Positions 57,749 to 64,000 of a stretch of DNA of 64,000 nucleotides are shown here, in pieces. This DNA comes from Terfezia claveryi (Eukaryota > Ascomycota > Pezizomycetes > Pezizales > Pezizaceae). The stretch is from positions 744,001 through 808,000 of the forward strand of contig WHUX01000005.1 of the NCBI GenBank assembly GCA_015179025.1. Reading direction: 5' to 3'. The first letter of the stretch is position 1, and each line of letters begins with the position of its first letter. The notes under the pieces were generated by a model. That model had not been told where the DNA came from. It was given only the letters and a program-made list of their open reading frames with translations, and did no database searches. The position numbers and the translations under genes are program-made.

Positions 57749-60683
57749 AGTGATGCTATGTTAGACGATTAACCATAGCTAATCGAATCTGTAGCTATTG
57801 CTGTTTTGTGATTTCGTGATCTCGTTCACAGTGGACGGAGGTTAGCCGTGTGCAATCATGCGGCACAGTACTTAACGTTAGACGATTATCATTTCAACCC
57901 CAAAATAGTGGTGCAGACGCTTTTAGCGCTATACCAGAAACTTACAGTTCGGACCGCAGGTATGGCTTGACAGAGCAAGAGCATCTACTATATTGTAGGC
58001 AATTCTACTCTAGAGACAATTGCATCTCGAGCTCATAATCTTGTGCAGAAGCCCCTCTATAGTAATAGACCTTCCTTCACCATGGCAGTGAGCCAATCAT
58101 ACTTAATATGCGTCTTCTCTGTTTGCAATTCGATTGGAATTGACTTGGAGACTCATAGTATCTGGAATAGAGATTGGTTAGGTAGTGTTGCTGATACGGT
58201 TGGAAGATAAATTTAGCAGGCCATACAAACCTAGCACAAGTTACACGGCTGGTTGAGCTGCAGGTGCTTCGTGCTCACTCCTAGGCCAAATGAGGCAGTT
58301 TTGTGATGGTCTACTCAGGGCTAGAAACAGCTTCTCATCCTCCATCCTCAGCTATACAGCATCCCTAATTGATGTCAGGAGAGAGCACTCTGACAAGTTC
58401 TGAATAGATAGATTGAGTAGGTACCGAGCTCCAGACGTCTGCCTCTTCTAAATCTTTCCAATGCCTCATGCCTGCCACCTTGGCACGATATTTGGTCGTA
58501 TTTATTATGTCGACATGGATTACAGTACTGCGTGCAGGGTTCGTGCACTTTGGCGGCTATCGCAGGCTTACATATGGATGGCTGCTCAAATAACGGAATT
58601 CCCAAATAACACGCAGCAGGTACAGGACAACGTTTGCTTCATATTTACGATGCTTCCATTCGCACCACTCTATATTAGACTCTCAGACATCGTGCATTCC
58701 GTACACAATCCAACGTTCTTGCTTTGTCAACTCCATCATCCTTCCCCATATGTCCGAAAGTTGAAGTATTTACCACATCACTTTTGGAACAAGTCTCACA
58801 TCAGCCGGAATCAGTTGATGAGCGTACCGGCGGTAAGTATTTCAAGTATTTTCTGATAAATGAATCGAAAGAGTTGTTGAGGGATCAAGCTTTCTACTGG
58901 CTGTATTGCTAAGGAATTCATGCCCAGTTTATCCCTGCCCGTGTCTCCTCCCAAGACTAGAACGATCTCGAAGCTAGCGTCGGCAAGCCGAAGGCCGAAT
59001 GATCTGCACCTTCCCGATAGCTGCAACTAGAATTTATTTCTGGCTTGCACTAGCCTCGGTACGATCAACCGCGTTAGACAGTCGCGTTAGAGGTATCCCT
59101 TGAACACATATTTAGGCACGGAGCGCCTATTATCGGCTATTTGGTACTACTGACGCTTAGTGCAACCAGACTGCGCTGGCTTGGAACGTAGTGTACCTTT
59201 TTTTATCGTGCCACTTAAGTAATGAAACCGCTACTATAGCGTCGACCAATAAAAAGCTGTCCGCTCCTTGCAGCCCCTGTTCTGGTTTCGTGACTTCAGT
59301 TCCTTCGGACAAGTCAGCGCTTCCGGCTATACCTACCTACTACTGGACTATCGACCCAACGCAATTGTATCTTGACTGTAGAGACTGATCCCAATATATT
59401 TTGGGACTCCTCTCGCAGAGGCCAGATATTTTTGTTATGAGCTGCAGAAGCTGTTTAGAAGGTAAAAAAAAACACAGCTGGAGGAGGAAGGGTGGCAGTG
59501 CCAACCTCAGTCGGCTTCGTACAGTTCACTGATAGTGAAACGTTTCATCTGGTCGATCATACCGCAGTCGAAATAGCCGAAGAGAATGCCAGACACGCAA
59601 TCCGATGAACCCAATGCTCCTATGATGGAGTTCGAAGAGTAGATTTTGCAGAGACAAGGCAGATCGAATCAAGAAGATTCGGAATGTCATCTTAAACCAA
59701 TCCCAAAACTACAGTAACCATGTTGGAAAATTTCGTCAACTTTATTTTCATTGCCATTGCACATGTAATGCATAGGAACTTCCGTGGCAATGCGCGATTT
59801 GTCCATTGCGAACTGCACAGGTAAATATGTTGAGTATTAGGTTTTTTTTAGAGCGGACAAAAACCAATAAAGCTCCTAGAGTCTGGGACGACTCCAGCCC
59901 CAACCAGACTACAGCCCACCGCAATTGTTTGGAAGCCGAGCCGCCCGATGAGGCTAGTAATATTCATTCTGAAAGGCTTTCAGTACAGCGTTTCAACCTC
60001 CGCCGCCACAGGTCGCTTACAATTGGACTATTAGCTCTCGACTAGCCTTTGCGGGAGGTTTTGTTGATCCACCCCTGATCCCCATATGGTGTGCGCCACG
60101 AACCCTAAATTGCCCAATATGGAAGCCACTTGATATCTTAGCCCCTCAGGAACTTTTTTTTAAATTTATCGTAGGCCGTTACGGGATTCAGGATTTCAAA
60201 CGCGAACTGTCAGAAGAATTTGAAGATCGAAAGTTCAAAATAGTCGCCATTCGCGGCTGTAGCGTCTCACCAGAAACTCATTATTGATTAGTCGTAAATA
60301 TTCACCGGTGCAGTGGAGAGCTGTATAAATACCAGTCACCGGCCCCCAGTTATGCAGACTTGTTTCCGTAGACCACCAAATCACGACTTTGAGTAAAGTC
60401 TAGCTAGCCTAGACATCCCCTTGTCTTCATTTCCTTTGTATTTCCTATTCTTTTTTCTATTGTTTTTTCTTGCATTTATCTTTTCAGCCTTCTCCCAATA
60501 ACCCATCTCATTTATTTTATAATATCTTTGTCCTATTTTCCTTCTTCTTCTCCCGATATCCTTGTTCCATAACCGGTACACTTCGGACATTGTTTCAGGT
60601 TCCTGGCGAACATTCTCATATATATTGTTGCTTGATACCCCTCTTCTTACTTTCGATAATTTCCAACTCGCATATCTCAGATA
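57749..60683. other. Intergenic, no gene seen
   Basis: Only short open frames without family signatures occur across 2.9 kb. A TAGTGCAACCAGACT word at about 59159 resembles a micro-element arm. TAGGCCGTTACGGGATT at about 60173 resembles the inner end of the TTCTGG elements, without a partner. Confidence 0.5.
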
Positions 60684-61316
60684 ATGGCTGTCGCCTACTG
60701 TTATCAATATCAAGTCTCCGCTATGGCCTCCCAACAAACCACCCAAACTTCATCACCGGCTTCAGCACATTCATCACATGCTTTAGCACATTCCTCACCA
60801 TACTCGCCGCAACAACGCCAGTATTCCCGGCGCGACTCCTCCCCTGACGGCTACTCCCAATCCCCTGACGGCTACTCCCACTCCCCCCATCGCCGCAGTC
60901 ACTCTCTCAGTGGACACCACACTTATAATGAAGACTTCCTCTTTCCTGAGCGCCAAAGCCGACGGAGCGGCGATCGACAAGAGCTTGCACTGACTCGCAC
61001 ATTTTCCCAAAGCCGATCACCGCCACGCTCCGGAACAATCCGGATGCCAATCATTGAGCAAGGAAGCCACGACGACGGCTGGGTCATGCCTACTACGAGG
61101 CACTTTACCCCATTGCCGGCACCCGGAGGGGAGCGACAGCGAGAGTACCAAGGCCACCGGAGGAGGTATTCTGTTGCATCACCAACTCTATTGCCTGGAG
61201 AGTGGGCACCTTCGGCGTCAAGGTCGACATCACCATGTTCGATTGGTTCCTCAAGACGGTCAAGCAGGTCTTCCGAGAAGAGGGTTACATTTGCTAGAGA
61301 GCCGGAAATATTCTGA
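60684..61316 (+). CDS. Disordered Ser/Arg-rich protein with RVTF motif
   Basis: The frame gives 210 residues from 60684, or 197 from the second Met at 60723 (MASQQTTQTSSPAS), which I favour. Composition is Ser, Arg, His, Pro and Gln-rich with repeated SPDGYSQ/SPDGYSH units, so it is probably disordered. Near the C-terminus is SSEKRVTFAREPEIF, in which KRVTF fits the RVxF docking motif for protein phosphatase 1. Many RS and SP dipeptides could be phosphorylation sites. I recognise no domain. It is single-exon. Confidence 0.6.
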   Translation: MAVAYCYQYQVSAMASQQTTQTSSPASAHSSHALAHSSPYSPQQRQYSRRDSSPDGYSQSPDGYSHSPHRRSHSLSGHHTYNEDFLFPERQSRRSGDRQELALTRTFSQSRSPPRSGTIRMPIIEQGSHDDGWVMPTTRHFTPLPAPGGERQREYQGHRRRYSVASPTLLPGEWAPSASRSTSPCSIGSSRRSSRSSEKRVTFAREPEIF

Positions 61317-62524
61317 GTCAGGCAGAAACCCCGCTGGAAGGGTATGGCTAATGAAGACTCTGATGAATAATATGGTATCTGTGATGATCTCGTGACAGCC
61401 AAGAGAGGAGTATGATGTTAGCGCATCATGGAAATTGCGACTTTACGACAGCTTTCGCGGATCGCCTTTCTTTTTTGTCTGTTTGCGGAGTTCAGGTACT
61501 GAATATGGATGTTAGTTATGACTGCTTTTATGTTTTCTTCTCGGGGTTATTCTATTTGTATTATATGACATAATCAGCTTATGCCACTTGTCCCACAAGA
61601 AATCAATTTCTTTTCGAAACTGAAGTATATATACGCCTGATTGATGGGAGACAAGCTTCAGCTTCACTTTGTGCGAACTTAATAACTTAGTCGTTGTGCA
61701 AACTGTTCAAACTGTTCATATCCGATTTTCCCCATGCAAATTCTTGGAAAATGCGACTGAATCCTTGCATTAATGATATCATAGAATTCCACGATCGTCC
61801 CTTGCTGGAGCGTCAATCCCTTTAGTATTCGCAATGAAAAGAATAGCTCACCTCAGTTATTTGGTATGATTATCTCAGGGACTGCGGGTTATGCCTAATC
61901 GAGGGCACCATACAAGACTCCCCCCTCTGCATTTTCACATCTGTTTTGACTTTACTTTTTCCCAACCTTCCGTGCTGCGCAGGCATTTGACAGCTCTTCT
62001 GCGGGGGTTCCGCGGGAGAATCCCACCTCAGGGAACATCCAGCTGCAGGTGTTTTGCGGATCTATTTCTCTTTGATATTACTCCCTCTCGGGGTATTTCT
62101 TTTGGTCCTCTTACATTTTCCCCATGCTGCTTCATCACCAGGAGGTTCAATACCGATCAAGAGCTCCTCATCTCCGCTCAAACAGCACAATAATCTGCAT
62201 ATCGGTAGGTTCCCATATCGCTGTGTATTGGCCTGATTCCAATATCGGAGAGATAAATAAGGCTGAGTGTGAGAAACAGTTTTAATTTCGAGATTGTAAA
62301 GGGATGATGCAGTACTTATTCTGCTTCCGCAAGGTTAAGTACATAGTAGTTTTATCAGGAGCCACGAGCTCCCCTCCACGAGGGGCGTAGTGCCAACCGG
62401 CCATGCCAAGGTACGGGTGGTAGGTAGCCTTTGTGTTTCCTTAGACTGATCGTATAGAATGACGTTGCTAGATCTACAGTACATCCTAAGGACGCTTGCT
62501 CGGCAAAAAAGAACAAAAATAATC
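61317..62524. other. Intergenic, no gene seen
   Basis: Short open frames only, including 61891-62193 without family features. A TAGTGCCAACCGG word at about 62389 resembles a micro-element arm. The stretch borders the tRNA gene. Confidence 0.5.
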
Positions 62525-62597
62525 GGTACTAGAAAGACTCGAACTTTCAACCTCCCGGTTAACAGCCGGACGCGCTAACCAATTGCGCCATAGAACC
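62525..62597 (-). tRNA. tRNA-Asn (GTT)
   Basis: Read on the minus strand, the 73 nt start GGTTCTATGGCGCAATTGGT. The D arm is GCGCAATTGGTTAGCGC, the anticodon arm CCGGCTGTTAACCGG with GTT at the centre, and the T arm GAAAGTTCGAGTCTTTC. The acceptor stem pairs GGTTCTA with TAGTACC, with one T-T mismatch. No intron is present. It decodes AAC and AAU. Confidence 0.9.
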
Positions 62598-64000
62598 CAC
62601 ATTTGATTGTTATATTTGTTAGTACTTTTGAATATAGAGCAGTATGCCTATCTTTATCTTGCTAATAATGAAGCACTTCTCAGCTCCTGTTTGTAGTCTA
62701 CAGACGAGAAGGCGCATATCCTATCTGTCACCTTCAGCAGTCTTTTGTGGCGCTTCTTGTGAGCACATGACTACTAAAGTAATGCGGAGCTTCACATGAG
62801 CAACTTGGTGGGTATACATAAGGCACGCTGTGTAAATGAAATGCATGATTTGATTCCACCGCACGGTGTTCTCGACCACTTAAAACCTAAAATCGTTTCC
62901 ATATGAATCATCGATATTAATACGAATCCGCAGGAAATAAACAATCACACCTTCTCATCGTTGTATTCTAACTTGAGCTTCCTTTGAGTGATTTGATTTT
63001 TCTAATGAAAATTCTAGTACATGGGAAGGTTCGTAAGTTTCCTCTGGTGAAAGATGAGGGGTGTAAGGAAGTTTTAGGAAAGGGCGGTAAATATGGGCTG
63101 ACTCATTTTGCATGCTATGGTAAGAGGTGGTTTCTAATCCGGAACTTGGAGAGAAAACGTCCGGATTCTATACAAGTCCATTACCATCAAGATCACTTCT
63201 CAGCCGATTTCTTCAGAATCTGGTTATACATGTACGGACTACATTCCTCCACTTGCCTACAGTACGGTTGTCTTAATACTACGTCATTAGGATCTCCTGT
63301 TTCATCTAATTGCTCCGCCAAAAGATAAGAGGCGGGGCTGGGGAAGGGAAGAATCACTGGAAAAGTTCACTCTAGATTAGAAACTCCCAATAGCTCTGGT
63401 GGCAGGCGGCAGCCAGATCCCATTTCCCCAACGATTGGTTTTCTGAATGAAAGAACAGGATAGGGTATATACAGTATATATAGGTATATAATCATCCATG
63501 TCCATAAGTATGTGCTTAAATGTACAACCTGGACTTGAGAGTAAGTTTCACCGTCTTTGGAAAACACCAGTATGCGAGAGGCATCTTATTTTTACAGATG
63601 TTAACCTTAGAGGAAATCACCTGACCAGAATCTACTCTGGCAACCCTCACAACCTCTCAATGCAAAGATAAATCTCTTCTTAAGTGGAAAATATAGGTGA
63701 AAAGCCTATCGATTTTTATAGGTACGGTCTAGTGAACCGATAGCCAGTTACTTACCTCGATTAACAGGTATTGACGGACCGTGGGGGTGGCAGGAGGTAG
63801 TTGACAAAGGTAGGATACTTCATATTTGTCACTAAAATAATAATATATAAAAAAGTAATCGGGCATAAGACGCTGAAACAGCTTTTGGCAAACTAAACAG
63901 TACCGTAAGTAAGACTCCAGTCTTAACCATGGATTTCTATAGTAGTCTCTTGATGTGTAACCCAAATTGGATGCTTATAGTGGAACTATTTCAGGGTAAC
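62598..64000. other. Intergenic to window edge, no gene supported
   Basis: A 114-codon plus-strand frame at 62984-63328 (MSDLIFLMKILVHGKV) is the longest. It has no family signature and no intron or promoter support. The last 300 bp are AT-rich. Confidence 0.45.

Noticed and set aside
62984..63328. 114-codon frame as a gene
   Set aside because: It has no recognisable feature beyond being open; kept only as a note in the region entry.

Overview
This window is nuclear DNA of a filamentous ascomycete (Pezizomycotina). Protein-coding genes have short GT...AG introns of about 50-200 bp, often with a CTRAY branch point. The recognisable proteins include fungal Snf1 kinase, Erv25, an Scp1-type transgelin, an Lsb1/Pin3-type SH3 protein, an N7BM/NDUFAF2 assembly factor and a cytosolic gamma-glutamyltranspeptidase. 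Decayed Ty3/gypsy and Ty1/copia pieces, TIR elements and frequent homopolymer and dinucleotide runs suggest a repeat-rich genome. A Pezizomycetes-like source (truffle or morel relatives) is my guess, not something the sequence proves.

Layout. (1) 1-4.4 kb: 5' half of a decayed Ty3/gypsy retrotransposon on the minus strand (putative LTR, gag, zinc knuckle, protease, start of reverse transcriptase), with an opposite-strand ORF in its leader. (2) 4.4-6.6 kb: AT-rich, TE-derived, RIP-like DNA. (3) 6.6-17.9 kb: a GC-rich block with an alpha/beta hydrolase, a frame-broken wax-synthase-like acyltransferase, a GGT, an NDUFAF2 homologue and a MARVEL membrane protein. (4) 18.5-36.6 kb: a small CxC-repeat ORF, SNF1, a GFA-fold zinc protein with a long disordered insert, ERV25 divergent from a calponin/transgelin with a coiled-coil tail, and a large sterol-glucosyltransferase-like UGT. 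(5) 36.6-48.1 kb: a TE-rich accessory segment with TTCTGG-ended TIR elements, a gypsy pol remnant and two ultra-short palindromic insertions with 9-bp target duplications, plus two orphan genes. (6) 49.2-57.7 kb: three same-strand paralogues of an uncharacterised family ending in a membrane segment, interleaved with a Pin3-like SH3 gene. (7) 57.7-64 kb: sparse, with one disordered Ser/Arg-rich protein carrying a PP1-docking-like motif and a tRNA-Asn.

The housekeeping genes act separately (energy sensing, ER-Golgi cargo sorting, actin bundling, complex I assembly, glutathione turnover, sterol or lipid glycosylation) and form no metabolic cluster. Three signals are not explained by ordinary annotation: (a) micro-insertions of 23 and 43 bp that consist almost only of terminal inverted repeats, with empty sites preserved 1.3 kb away; (b) a GC-skew switch inside single genes, from C-rich at the 5' end to G-rich at the 3' end; and (c) the tandem membrane-tail paralogue array. 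Several otherwise conserved ORFs also need one-base corrections, many of them at homopolymers, so consensus errors must be excluded before calling pseudogenes.
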